From Bauldia litoralis (GTDB lineage Bacteria > Pseudomonadota > Alphaproteobacteria > Rhizobiales > Kaistiaceae), in the NCBI RefSeq assembly GCF_900104485.1, contig NZ_FMXQ01000010.1:1-64000 (forward strand): a stretch of 64,000 bases of DNA, written 5' to 3'. Under the pieces are notes generated by a model, which ran no database searches, was not told the origin of the DNA, and worked only from the letters and a program-made list of their open reading frames with translations. Position 1 is the first letter of the stretch. Each line of letters begins with the position of its first letter. A program made the translations under genes and the position numbers. Positions 1-7,391 of this stretch are shown here, in pieces.

Positions 1-191
1 CAGCAGCACCCGCCACCCCCTCGTCTCTCAAGAGGCGAGGAGCGCCGACAGGGCGCGACAGGGACGGGACAAGAGTAGGGTGGGCAAAGCGGCAAAGCCG
101 CGTGCCCACGCGGGATCAACCACAATCCGGAGCGGATTCGCTCGCGGCGACGAAGGCGTTTGCCTGATGCAGAGCGATGCCGCCGCCCCGA

Positions 192-320
192 CTGTCATCC
201 CCGGCGCGGGCGAAGCCCGCGGGAAGGGGAACCAGTAACCGATGTCGCTGCAGAACGAAGCGCGGCACCGTTTACTGGATCCCCTTCCCTCGCGCCTTCG
301 GCGCTCGCCGGGGATGACAG
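192..320. repeat. Palindromic intergenic repeat unit 1
   Basis: Two long inverted arms are visible: about 192-236, beginning CTGTCATCCCCGG and ending CCAGTA, and about 272-320, beginning TTACTGG and ending GGGGATGACAG. Each arm also contains its own short hairpin (CGGGCGAAGCCCG and GCGCCTTCGGCGC). This is the look of mobile palindromic repeats found between genes in Hyphomicrobiales genomes. No gene is convincing here; the open frames across it are a by-product of GC content. Confidence 0.7.
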
Positions 321-385
321 GTCAGTGGTTCCCGACCAACTCCGTGACGTGGCTCGGCCGGATGGCGCGCGCGCCCCTCGACGCT

Positions 386-490
386 CCTCCCCGCGAAAGC
401 GGGGACCCAGGCGGCGTCGGGCATGGGCGCGCGCGGTCGGCCGATACAGGCACGCAGCGTGAGGACTGGATCCCCGCTTTCGCGGGGACG
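386..490. repeat. Palindromic intergenic repeat unit 2
   Basis: The arms CCCCGCGAAAGCGGGG (about 389-404) and CCCCGCTTTCGCGGGG (about 472-487) are complementary, each is itself nearly palindromic, and the flanking ACCCAG and CTGGAT extend the pairing. The unit lies in the gene-free first 927 bases, between repeat units 1 and 3. It could fold into a long hairpin if transcribed. No coding function is supported. Confidence 0.7.
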
Positions 491-631
491 AGCGGGAAAG
501 GATTCACAGAATGTCCCAAGGGCCGGCGGGACCTGCCGCGTACCACCCCCGCGCAGTGGCGCGCTGTGCCAACGACAGGTTCGAGGGGGCGTACGCCTGC
601 CGCGAGCAGGCCTTCCGCACGGCTCCCCTCG

Positions 632-752
632 ACCGTCATGGCCGGGCTTGACCCGGCCATCCACGCCATGACGGCGCAGCCAACGCCATTCGCTGCCGGT
701 CGCGGAATCGCGATGGCATGGATGCCCGGGTCAAGCCCGGGCATGACGTCGA
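632..752. repeat. Palindromic intergenic repeat unit 3
   Basis: The segment near 636-672 (CATGGCCGGGCTTGACCCGG and its continuation) and the segment near 712-747 (CATGGATGCCCGGGTCAAGC and its continuation) form opposing arms built around GGGCTTGACCC and GGGTCAAGCCC cores. This is another repeat family typical of alphaproteobacterial intergenic DNA. From here to 927 I see no further structure, apart from the start of the next gene. Confidence 0.65.
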
Positions 753-927
753 GTAGGTGGTCGGCCGCGTGCGACCATTGTCGACTGACAGCGCGGCGCC
801 CGCCCGCCGCCCTCCCCGGCAACGCTTCGCTCACCACGCCACACCGACCCGTCCCGCCATCCCGGCGTTTCGCGCTATACAGGCGACGCGCCCCATCCAA
901 CCCGGCCGACATGAACCGGAGCCGTCG

Positions 928-2325
928 ATGACCAGCATCATGACCGCCGACGGGCCGGTCGCCATCGAAAGCTGGAGCTACCGCCTGCAAGGTCCGGGCG
1001 GCAGCCCGCTCGATCCGGGCGCGGTCGCCGCCACGCGCACGGACCTGATGGTGGTCGACTATGCCCGCGACGGCACGGCCGCCTCCGCCTTCACGCCGGC
1101 GCAAGTCGACCTGATGCAGGGGAGCGGCGCCAGCCGCAAGGCCGTGCTCGCCTATATCTCGATCGGCGAGACCGAGGATTTCCGCTTCTACTGGAACGAG
1201 AGCTGGATGAAGACCGGCGAGGCCGGTGGCAAGCTCACCGCCGCCGCGCCCGACTGGCTGGGGCCGGTCAATCCCGACTGGCCGGAGAGCCGCAAGGTCC
1301 GCTACTGGGACCCGGACTGGCAGGCGATCGCCATCGACTGGATCGAGACCATCGCCGCCCAGGGCTTCGACGGCGCCTATCTCGATATCGTCGACGCCTA
1401 TTATTTCTGGGCGCATGAGGCCCGGGCAAAGGACCGCGCACCGGGCGATCCGAAGACCGGGGCGGACGCTGCGGCGCGGATGATCGACTTCATCGTCGAC
1501 CTCGCCGCCCATGCCCGCGCCATCAACCCCGATTTCGTCCTCATCCAGCAGAACGCCGCCTTCCTTCTCAGCGACCTTGTCCACGACACCGGCGGCAAGG
1601 CGAAGCCCGATGCTGCCCGCGTCGCAGCGCTCCATGACGCGGTCGCCGGCATCGCCGTCGAGGATGTCTACCTGCGCGGCGGCAAGGACGAGAACAACCG
1701 CTTCAGGCCGGACAAGCAGACCATCAAGGAACTCCAGAAGTCATATGCGGACGCCGGCGAACTGGTGCTGGCGGTCGACTATGCGGCCAGGCCCGACCTC
1801 GTCGCGCGCTTCCTCGTCACGGCGGAGAAGGACGGCTTCATCCCTTATGCCGCGCCCGACCGCGACCTCGATCGCATCGCCCTCCACGGCACGGCGGAGG
1901 CCGACATACTCACCGGCACGGGCGGCGGCGACCGGCTCTATGGCCTCGGCGGCGGCGACAGCCTCGCCGGCGGCCCCGGCAGGGACCTGTTGATCGGCGG
2001 CCGGGGCAAGGACCAGTTCGTCTTCGATACAGCGCTCGGCAAGGGCGCCGGCAAGGCCGGTATCGACCGGATCGCCGACTTCAAGCCCGGCGCCGACACG
2101 ATCGGCCTCGACAGCGGCATCTTCGCAGCGCTCGGCGCCAGGGTGGGCCGCGACGAATTCCGCAAGGGCGGCAAGGCCAAAGGCGACAACGACCACCTGC
2201 TCTACAAGGCGAAGTCCGGCGCCCTCTTCTACGACCCCGACGGCGACGGCGGCGCCAGCAAGATCAAGTTCGCCAGGCTCGACGCCAGGCCGGCGCTCGA
2301 CCACGACGATTTTTTGGTGGTCTGA
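928..2325 (+). CDS. GH114-like glycosidase with RTX C-terminus
   Basis: A 465-residue protein. Residues about 12-310 resemble the endo-alpha-1,4-polygalactosaminidase family (GH114/TM1410-like TIM barrel). Visible conserved pieces are VVDYARDG near 42, AYISIGETEDFR near 75-86, VRYWDPDWQ near 124 and GFDGAYLDIVDAYYFW near 146-161, where the acidic residues would be catalytic. Residues 320-365 carry degenerate RTX calcium-binding nonapeptides of GGxGxD type, followed by a serralysin-type C-terminal segment. There is no Sec signal peptide, so type I secretion through a C-terminal signal is the expected route; no type I transporter gene is present in this window. The ATG at 928 is chosen because family similarity starts soon after it and the upstream frame runs into repeats. 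The likely role, inferred from the family, is cutting a galactosamine-containing exopolysaccharide. Confidence 0.8.
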   Translation: MTSIMTADGPVAIESWSYRLQGPGGSPLDPGAVAATRTDLMVVDYARDGTAASAFTPAQVDLMQGSGASRKAVLAYISIGETEDFRFYWNESWMKTGEAGGKLTAAAPDWLGPVNPDWPESRKVRYWDPDWQAIAIDWIETIAAQGFDGAYLDIVDAYYFWAHEARAKDRAPGDPKTGADAAARMIDFIVDLAAHARAINPDFVLIQQNAAFLLSDLVHDTGGKAKPDAARVAALHDAVAGIAVEDVYLRGGKDENNRFRPDKQTIKELQKSYADAGELVLAVDYAARPDLVARFLVTAEKDGFIPYAAPDRDLDRIALHGTAEADILTGTGGGDRLYGLGGGDSLAGGPGRDLLIGGRGKDQFVFDTALGKGAGKAGIDRIADFKPGADTIGLDSGIFAALGARVGRDEFRKGGKAKGDNDHLLYKAKSGALFYDPDGDGGASKIKFARLDARPALDHDDFLVV

Positions 2326-2422
2326 AATTTCTTAATCGTCCCTAGCGACCGCTGCGCGACACCCAATCTATAAGAGCGTCTACATACGTCACACAACCCA
2401 ATGCGTCCGGAGCCCGAGCGGA

Positions 2423-3169
2423 ATGGAGTACCTTAAGGCATACCTGTCGGCCGTCGGCGGAAGGCTTTTTCTGCTCCCGAGCGTGATTTCTGGGATAGTC
2501 GGACTTTTGGGCATTCTCAAAGGCCTCGGCGTCGGATTCCTCCCCGAAATAACGGCTCCGTGGCTAATCCTGCTCGCCTTCTCGATCGTAGCAGCGTGGT
2601 CGATCGCTGGGCTTTTGAACAAAGTAGTCACGCTGCAGCGGCAAGTCGCTTCGAGCTTGAAGATTGACTTCGAGGATAGGGAGCCTTGGGTAAGTCAGAT
2701 CGAAAATAGCAATATCCCGACGCCCGCAGATCCACACAACAAAGGACCGTCGCGCTGGTATCGAGTTAGAATATTCAATCTGCGACCTGACAAATCTGCA
2801 AAGAACTGCAGAGTTCGACTTGCAAAGATTGAATATTCACAGGATGGCACCGATTTCGCGGAATCCGCTGCGTCTCTTCCTCAGAAGCTCCGGTGGTCGA
2901 ATAGCCAAGATTTCTATGAATCCATCGATGTAGCAGCGCTAGAACCGAGATTCGTGGACGTGATCTCCGTCGACCCTACACACAACAGACTATTCCTGAA
3001 GACTCCCCCTGACGAAGCCTGGCTGGTGGACAACGGCTTGACGGACCGTGTCGGTATTTACCGACTGACCATAGTCGCCGTCGCGGACGAAGGGGTCGGT
3101 GCCACTTGTACCTTGAGAGTAAAGTGGTCGGGGCATTGGGACGAAACCAAGGTGGAGCTTGAAGAATAG
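2423..3169 (+). CDS. Hypothetical two-helix membrane protein
   Basis: A 248-residue protein that I do not recognise. Two hydrophobic helices (about 14-36 and 43-66) are followed by a soluble, probably beta-rich domain of about 180 residues. That domain contains conserved-looking aromatic patches (SRWYRVRIFNLRPDKSAKNC near 110-129). The GC content and codon use are clearly lower than in neighbouring genes, which suggests horizontal acquisition. It ends 20 bases before the left target duplication of the transposable element but is not interrupted by it. No operon partner is apparent. The start at 2423 has only a weak ribosome binding site. Confidence 0.6.
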   Translation: MEYLKAYLSAVGGRLFLLPSVISGIVGLLGILKGLGVGFLPEITAPWLILLAFSIVAAWSIAGLLNKVVTLQRQVASSLKIDFEDREPWVSQIENSNIPTPADPHNKGPSRWYRVRIFNLRPDKSAKNCRVRLAKIEYSQDGTDFAESAASLPQKLRWSNSQDFYESIDVAALEPRFVDVISVDPTHNRLFLKTPPDEAWLVDNGLTDRVGIYRLTIVAVADEGVGATCTLRVKWSGHWDETKVELEE

Positions 3170-3181
3170 AACGCTCTGCAA

Positions 3182-3214
3182 TGTTTACCCGGATATATCC
3201 CCTTTGGACATGTA
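3182..3214. repeat. Left target duplication and left terminal inverted repeat
   Basis: TGTTTACC at 3182-3189 is the target duplication. The left inverted repeat follows at 3190-3214, reading CGGATATATCCCCTTT, then GG, then ACATGTA. It differs from the right end only at the two G positions, which are AA in the right repeat read inward. Confidence 0.92.
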
Positions 3215-3232
3215 CCGATGAATTGTGATAAT
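3204..3232 (+). promoter_or_regulatory. Sigma-70-like promoter embedded in the left inverted repeat
   Basis: TTGGAC at 3204-3209 and GATAAT at 3227-3232 are separated by exactly 17 bases, and a TG lies one base before the -10 hexamer (extended -10). The -35 box is inside the terminal repeat. Transcription would start near 3239 and give a leader of about 26 bases before the ATG at 3265, which is preceded by GGGGA. It would drive the two passenger genes. Confidence 0.6.
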
Positions 3233-3264
3233 CTCACCCACAATCAGCAGTGGGGAACAGTCCA

Positions 3265-3609
3265 ATGGCAAAGAAAGAAGTCGTAGCCTCGGCGGCCGCG
3301 GCCGAGCAGGCGGCGGCAGAGAAGAAGCCTGTCACGAAAGAGGAAATAGACGCAGTTATGGTCGGCGGGCCGGCTGTCTACGCGAACAAGGCCCTTGCAA
3401 CCGTTACACCGGCCGGCCTTCGAGTGTCATTCGTGGAGGCGTACGACGCGGATTCGCCAGCGGTCCTTCGGGCGGCAGTCTTGTTGCCATACGACGTAGC
3501 GATTTCGGTGCGCGACCTGCTTACCAGGCAGCTGAAGCAAATAGAGGCCGCGCAAACAGTCGAGATCGAATTCGACAAAGACGGGAAGCCTTCTCTCAAA
3601 GATGGCTAA
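3265..3609 (+). CDS. Small passenger protein of the IS element, unknown function
   Basis: A soluble protein of 114 residues. An Ala/Lys/Glu-rich N-terminus (1-30) precedes a compact domain (about 38-108) containing VYANKALATVTPAGLRVSF and LLPYDVAISVRDLL, ending in an acidic tail. The order of these pieces (YAN..., a beta-strand segment, then a xLPxxxAxxxxxLL helix) is reminiscent of small DUF3467-type proteins, but this is only a pattern impression. The ATG at 3265 is preferred over an in-frame GTG at 3250 because GGGGA at 3252-3256 is correctly spaced from it. It overlaps the next gene by 8 bases, so the two are probably translationally coupled. Confidence 0.65.
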   Translation: MAKKEVVASAAAAEQAAAEKKPVTKEEIDAVMVGGPAVYANKALATVTPAGLRVSFVEAYDADSPAVLRAAVLLPYDVAISVRDLLTRQLKQIEAAQTVEIEFDKDGKPSLKDG

Positions 3610-4054
3610 AGCTGCGGCCCAGCCGAAACCATCTAAAAAGAATGACGTTGACGCTACGCCGCCCCCCTATGAAGGGCGGACGGCCACTAGCGACAGCGTT
3701 GGCGTCGGCGCCACTTACACAGCCACCTATGTTGACCGCGTCATAGAGGGGGTGCCTGTGTCCATTCGCGAATTGGAAGATTTTAAGAGCGCCAGCGTCG
3801 AAGAATTTTGGCAGTTTGTGGCGGGCGAATTTCTGGTTGCTGGCGCATTCTGGTTAGGGGTTGAACGTCTGGTGACGGTCGACAATGCCATGGCGGACCT
3901 CCTATTTTGGATTTGCGTCGTGGCTTTTGTGGCGGGCTGTATTGTGGGGTTTTTTGGATACCGACAACTCAGCAGACGTCAGTCCAGAATCGAAGAAATA
4001 GTCGCAGCGGCGAAAGAACGGATAGCCAATCGTGAGACAACCCAATCAACCTGA
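3602..4054 (+). CDS. Two-helix membrane passenger protein of the IS element
   Basis: A 150-residue protein that I do not recognise. A Lys/Pro-rich N-terminal tail (1-25) and a Ser/Thr/Gly-rich stretch (26-45) precede two transmembrane helices (about 72-90 and 99-119). A charged, probably helical C-terminus follows (122-145, RQLSRRQSRIEEIVAAAKER). The start overlaps the end of the upstream passenger gene by 8 bases, and the stop lies 5 bases from the convergent transposase stop. A membrane protein paired with a small soluble protein inside an insertion sequence suggests a dedicated two-part module, not random cargo; that is inference. Confidence 0.65.
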   Translation: MAKAAAQPKPSKKNDVDATPPPYEGRTATSDSVGVGATYTATYVDRVIEGVPVSIRELEDFKSASVEEFWQFVAGEFLVAGAFWLGVERLVTVDNAMADLLFWICVVAFVAGCIVGFFGYRQLSRRQSRIEEIVAAAKERIANRETTQST

Positions 4055-4059
4055 TGCAT

Positions 4060-4956
4060 TCAATCAGTTGCTTCACGCGATGCTGACGAAGCCAGAATCG
4101 GACGCGGGAAGGCTTGCAAGAGCAGGTCGAACATCAGGTCAGGGCGCTTCCGTAGGTTCCAGCGAAATTCAATCTCGCCGAGGTACTTCGGAAGGTGCTT
4201 CTGCGACACCCAGATATGTGTCCCCTCAATCGTCCGGCGAACCATCGACCAAAAAGCCTCGATAGTGTTGGTGTGGGTCTCGCCGCGAACCCATTCCTTC
4301 GCGGTGTGGTTCACCATTTCATGGCGGTAGCCTTCAAGATGAAGATCCTTGAAAGCGTTGGCGCTGTCGGTCGCCATGCGCGAGCCGTGTCGCACAAAGT
4401 CCTTGATGACCGGCACTACGTTCAACAGCTTCCGATCCGGCACGATGCGAGTAACGACCTCGCCGCCGCGTTCCAGCATCCCTAGAACAACCGTCTTATC
4501 GTCGTGGCCTTGCTTGTCCTTGCCGCCGACGAAGTGCTTGTCAGCTTCAACAATCCCACCACCGACGCCGCCCAAGCGACCATCGCCATCGACGTAGCCC
4601 ATGTACTTTCTGATCTGATCGCACATGCGCCAAGCCGTTTTGTAGGTCACGCCAATCTGGCGTTGGACCTCTTTGGCCGCCACGCCGTTGCGGGTGGTGG
4701 TGAACATGAACATGACGTGGAACCAGTCCCGCAGGGATGTGCGGGTGCGGGCGAAAGGCGTCCCGGCGGTCGGATAGACCTGATGACCGCAGAACTCGCA
4801 CTCGTATGAGCGCCGAGCCTTCACGCGATAGTACCGCGCATCCCGGTCGCACTTCGGGCAGTTGAACCGCTCGCCGTAGCGGACCCTCATCATGTGGTCC
4901 AAGCAGGCGTCGTCATCCGGGAATTTGGCGAGGAATCTCTTGAGTGTGGTCATCAT
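4060..4956 (-). CDS. IS1595-family (ISXO2-like) transposase
   Basis: A 298-residue transposase. An N-terminal zinc-ribbon has paired cysteines (CPKC near 34-37 and CEFC near 53-56). It is followed by the ISXO2-like DDE domain: EADKHFVGG with the first catalytic Asp, MATDSANAF with the second, then HTNTIEAFWSMVRRTIEG with the Asn/Glu characteristic of this family, ending in YLGEIEFRWN. The length is normal and there are no frameshifts. GGAG lies 4 bases before the ATG at 4956 and 7 bases before an adjacent ATG at 4953, so either may be the true start. It would cut and rejoin the inverted ends of the element at 3190-5015. Confidence 0.93.
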   Translation of the reverse strand: MMTTLKRFLAKFPDDDACLDHMMRVRYGERFNCPKCDRDARYYRVKARRSYECEFCGHQVYPTAGTPFARTRTSLRDWFHVMFMFTTTRNGVAAKEVQRQIGVTYKTAWRMCDQIRKYMGYVDGDGRLGGVGGGIVEADKHFVGGKDKQGHDDKTVVLGMLERGGEVVTRIVPDRKLLNVVPVIKDFVRHGSRMATDSANAFKDLHLEGYRHEMVNHTAKEWVRGETHTNTIEAFWSMVRRTIEGTHIWVSQKHLPKYLGEIEFRWNLRKRPDLMFDLLLQAFPRPILASSASREATD

Positions 4957-4973
4957 CTATCTCCGATGACCTT

Positions 4974-5002
4974 AATATAGGAAATCCTCTTACATGTTTA
5001 AA
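4974..5002 (-). promoter_or_regulatory. Transposase promoter embedded in the right inverted repeat
   Basis: Reading the minus strand, TTTAAA (4997-5002, inside the terminal repeat) and TATATT (4974-4979) are 17 bases apart. Transcription would begin around 4967, just before the GGAG of the transposase. The -35 lies at nearly the same point of the inverted repeat as the promoter at the left end. Confidence 0.45.
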
Positions 5003-5023
5003 GGGGATATATCCGTGTTTACC
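4991..5023. repeat. Right terminal inverted repeat and right target duplication
   Basis: The inverted repeat at 4991-5015 is complementary to 3190-3214 at 23 of 25 positions, and TGTTTACC at 5016-5023 exactly repeats 3182-3189. Removing the element plus one copy of the repeat restores a continuous intergenic sequence upstream of the helicase gene. Confidence 0.92.
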
Positions 5024-5029
5024 GTTTGC

Positions 5030-5044
5030 GAACAAACCGTGAAT
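5030..5044 (+). promoter_or_regulatory. Candidate alphaproteobacterial SOS (LexA) box
   Basis: The sequence is GAAC, seven bases, then GAAT. This matches the alphaproteobacterial LexA consensus GAAC-N7-GAAC at 7 of 8 fixed positions. It lies directly upstream of the UvrD/Rep-like helicase, a plausible DNA-damage gene, and only 7 bases from the right target duplication of the IS element. No independent evidence of LexA control is visible. Confidence 0.35.
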
Positions 5045-5049
5045 GATAT

Positions 5050-7140
5050 TTGCTGGCCGCGCCCCTCGAACCGGTTGATTCGGCCCCCGTGACCGCCCAC
5101 CTCGCCACCCTCAATGTCGACCAGCGCCGCGCCGCCGAGCATGCGTCGGAGGGGCCGCTGCTGGTGATTGCCGGGGCCGGCTCGGGCAAGACGGCGACGC
5201 TGGCGCATCGCGTCGCCCAGCTGATCGTCGAAGGCGCCGATCCGCGCCGCATCCTGCTCCTCACCTTCTCGCGCCGCGCCGCGGCCGAGATGGCGCGCCG
5301 GGTGGAGCGGATCGTCGGCCAGGCGATGGGGGCGAAAGCCCAGGCGGCGACCGCGGCGCTGTCGTGGTCCGGCACCTTCCATGCGGTCGGCGCGCGGCTG
5401 TTGCGCGAGCGGGCGCCGGAGATCGGCCTCGACCCGTCCTTCACGATCCACGATCGCGGCGATTCCGCCGACCTGATCAACCTCGTCCGCCACGAGCTCG
5501 GTTTCTCGAAGACCGCCAAGCGCTTCCCGCTCAAGGCGACCTGCCTCGCCATCTATTCGCGGGCGGTCAACGAGCAGGCGGAACTCGATGTGATCCTCCG
5601 CAAGGTCTATCCGTGGTGCGCCGAATGGGAGGCGGAACTTCGCGACCTCTTCGCCGGCTATGTCGAGGCCAAGCAGCGCCAGAACGTCCTCGATTACGAC
5701 GACCTGCTCCTCTACCTCGCCGAGATGCTGTCGGACCCGGACCTCGGCGCCGAGACCGGCGGCCGCTTCGACCATGTGCTGGTCGACGAATACCAGGACA
5801 CCAACCGCCTGCAGTCGCGCATCCTGCTCGCCCTCAAGCCGACCGGGCGCGGCCTCACCGTGGTCGGCGACGACGCGCAGTCGATCTATTCCTTCCGCGC
5901 CGCCACCGTCCGCAACATCCTCGACTTTCCGGGCGAATTCCGCCCGTCGGCCGACATCGTCACGCTGGCGCAGAACTATCGCTCGACGCCGGAGATCCTC
6001 GCCGCCTCCAACGCCGTGATCGGCCTTGCCGCCGAGCGCTACACCAAGGACCTGTGGACGGCGCGCCAGGGCGGCGGCAAGCCGGTGCTCGCCCGGGTGC
6101 TCGACGATGCCGGCCAGGCCGATTACGTCGTCGACCGGGTGCTGGAGAACCGCGAGGCCGGCATGACGCTGAAGCAGCAGGCGGTGCTCTTCCGCGCCTC
6201 GCATCATTCCGGGCCGCTCGAGATCGAGCTGACCCGGCGCAACATCCCCTTCGTCAAGTTCGGCGGGCTGAAATTCCTCGACGCACAGCACGTCAAGGAC
6301 ATGCTGGCCGTGCTGCGGCTGGCCGAGAATCCGCGCGACCGGGTCGCCGGCTTCCGGGTGCTGCAGATCCTGCCGGGCATCGGCCCGGCCAATGCCGCCC
6401 TCATCCTCGACCGCATCGAGGACAGCCCCGACACCGCCGCCGCCCTCGACCGCTTCATGCCGCCGGCGACGACAGCCGCCGACTGGCCGGCCTTCCGCGA
6501 CCTGATCGTCAACCTCAACGCCCGCCAGACCGGCTGGCCGGCTGAGCTCGAACAAGTCCGCCAGTGGTACGAACCGCATCTCGAACGCATTCACGACGAT
6601 GCAGCGGTCCGCCTCGCCGACCTCGTTCAGCTCGGTCAGATCGCCTCGGGCTACGCCTCGCGCGAGCGCTTCCTGACCGAACTCACCCTCGACCCGCCCG
6701 GCGCCACCAGCGACGAGGCCGGCGTGCCGATGCTCGACGAGGATTACCTGATCCTGTCGACCATCCATTCGGCCAAGGGCCAGGAATGGAAGTCGGTCTT
6801 CGTGCTCAACTGCATCGACGGCTGCATCCCCTCCGATCTCGGCACCGGCACCACCGAGGAGATCGAGGAGGAGCGGCGGCTGCTTTATGTCGCGATGACG
6901 CGGGCTCGCGACGCGCTCGACCTGATCACGCCGCAGCGCTGCTATGTCCACCAGCAGGCGCGGCGCGGCGACCGCCATGTGCTGGCCCAGCGCACGCGCT
7001 TCATCCCCGACCACATCGTCGATCACTTCGAGGCGCGGCTGTGGCCGGCGGTCATCGCCGGTCCCGGCCACGCCCCGGCGCCCGGCACCCCGCGCATCGA
7101 CGTCGCCGCCCGCATGCGCCAGCGCTGGGCGGCGAAATGA
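5050..7140 (+). CDS. UvrD/Rep-type superfamily 1 DNA helicase
   Basis: A protein of up to 696 residues. Walker A is AGAGSGKT (about 41-48), motif Ia TFSRRAAAEMARRVE (about 75-89), Walker B LVDEYQD (about 242-248), motif III GDDAQSIYSFR (about 275-285), motif IV QNYRST, motif V STIHSAKGQEW (about 571-581) and motif VI LYVAMTRARD (about 614-623). This is a full SF1A 3'-5' helicase, slightly shorter than E. coli UvrD. It would unwind DNA during repair or restart of replication. The start is uncertain: TTG at 5050 gives the longest frame and GTG at 5089 is in frame closer to the conserved LNVDQRRAAE; neither has a clear ribosome binding site. A transposable element inserted immediately upstream may have changed its promoter. 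Confidence 0.9.
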   Translation: MLAAPLEPVDSAPVTAHLATLNVDQRRAAEHASEGPLLVIAGAGSGKTATLAHRVAQLIVEGADPRRILLLTFSRRAAAEMARRVERIVGQAMGAKAQAATAALSWSGTFHAVGARLLRERAPEIGLDPSFTIHDRGDSADLINLVRHELGFSKTAKRFPLKATCLAIYSRAVNEQAELDVILRKVYPWCAEWEAELRDLFAGYVEAKQRQNVLDYDDLLLYLAEMLSDPDLGAETGGRFDHVLVDEYQDTNRLQSRILLALKPTGRGLTVVGDDAQSIYSFRAATVRNILDFPGEFRPSADIVTLAQNYRSTPEILAASNAVIGLAAERYTKDLWTARQGGGKPVLARVLDDAGQADYVVDRVLENREAGMTLKQQAVLFRASHHSGPLEIELTRRNIPFVKFGGLKFLDAQHVKDMLAVLRLAENPRDRVAGFRVLQILPGIGPANAALILDRIEDSPDTAAALDRFMPPATTAADWPAFRDLIVNLNARQTGWPAELEQVRQWYEPHLERIHDDAAVRLADLVQLGQIASGYASRERFLTELTLDPPGATSDEAGVPMLDEDYLILSTIHSAKGQEWKSVFVLNCIDGCIPSDLGTGTTEEIEEERRLLYVAMTRARDALDLITPQRCYVHQQARRGDRHVLAQRTRFIPDHIVDHFEARLWPAVIAGPGHAPAPGTPRIDVAARMRQRWAAK

Positions 7141-7184
7141 ACGTCGGCGAAGACCGATGACCGGCGATCAGGGTGAGGACGTCT

Positions 7185-7391
7185 TCAACCGCGGTCCGCC
7201 GGCTCGTCGTCAAATATCGCCTCGATTTTCAATGCGAAGAGCCGGGCGATCCTGAAAGCCAGCGGCAGGGACGGGTCGTACCGGCCGGTTTCAAGGGCAT
7301 TGATGGTCTGGCGGGATACGTCGAGCTTCTCGCCAAGCAGCGCCTGCGACCAGCCCTGCTCCGTGCGCAGCTTCCGGATGTTGTTTTTCAA
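7185..7391 (-). CDS. Small XRE-family transcriptional regulator
   Basis: A 68-residue one-domain helix-turn-helix protein, with KLRTEQGWSQALLGEKLDVS (about 7-26) and RQTINALETGRYDPSLPLAF following directly. This is the small Cro/YozG-like group that commonly pairs with a membrane protein. The TTG start at 7391 overlaps the stop of the upstream membrane gene (TTGA), and family similarity begins exactly there, so longer frames are rejected. It probably represses its own promoter through the palindrome at 7796-7827, an inference from the layout. Confidence 0.82.
   Translation of the reverse strand: MKNNIRKLRTEQGWSQALLGEKLDVSRQTINALETGRYDPSLPLAFRIARLFALKIEAIFDDEPADRG

Larger units (their letters stand above)
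3190..5015. mobile_element. IS1595-type transposable element with two passenger genes
   Basis: A complete element of 1,826 bp. The ends are 25-bp inverted repeats matching at 23 of 25 positions (3190-3214 and 4991-5015). It is flanked by an exact 8-bp direct repeat TGTTTACC (3182-3189 and 5016-5023), the target-site length expected for the IS1595 family. Inside are two small plus-strand genes (3265-3609 and 3602-4054) and a convergent minus-strand IS1595/ISXO2-type transposase (4060-4956). The exact target duplication and intact transposase frame imply a recent and possibly still mobile insertion. Passenger genes are known in some IS1595-family members; the identity of these two is unknown. 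Confidence 0.92.

Noticed and set aside
188-752. CRISPR array
   Set aside because: The repeats are long, differ from one another and are inverted, with no regular spacer pattern and no cas genes.
242-931. Open frames in the first 930 bases
   Set aside because: They run across palindromic repeats; the translations have no family pattern and low complexity.
4990-7071. A 693-codon antisense open frame across the helicase gene
   Set aside because: The plus-strand helicase has all SF1 motifs; the antisense frame is an artefact of high GC and has no recognisable domain.
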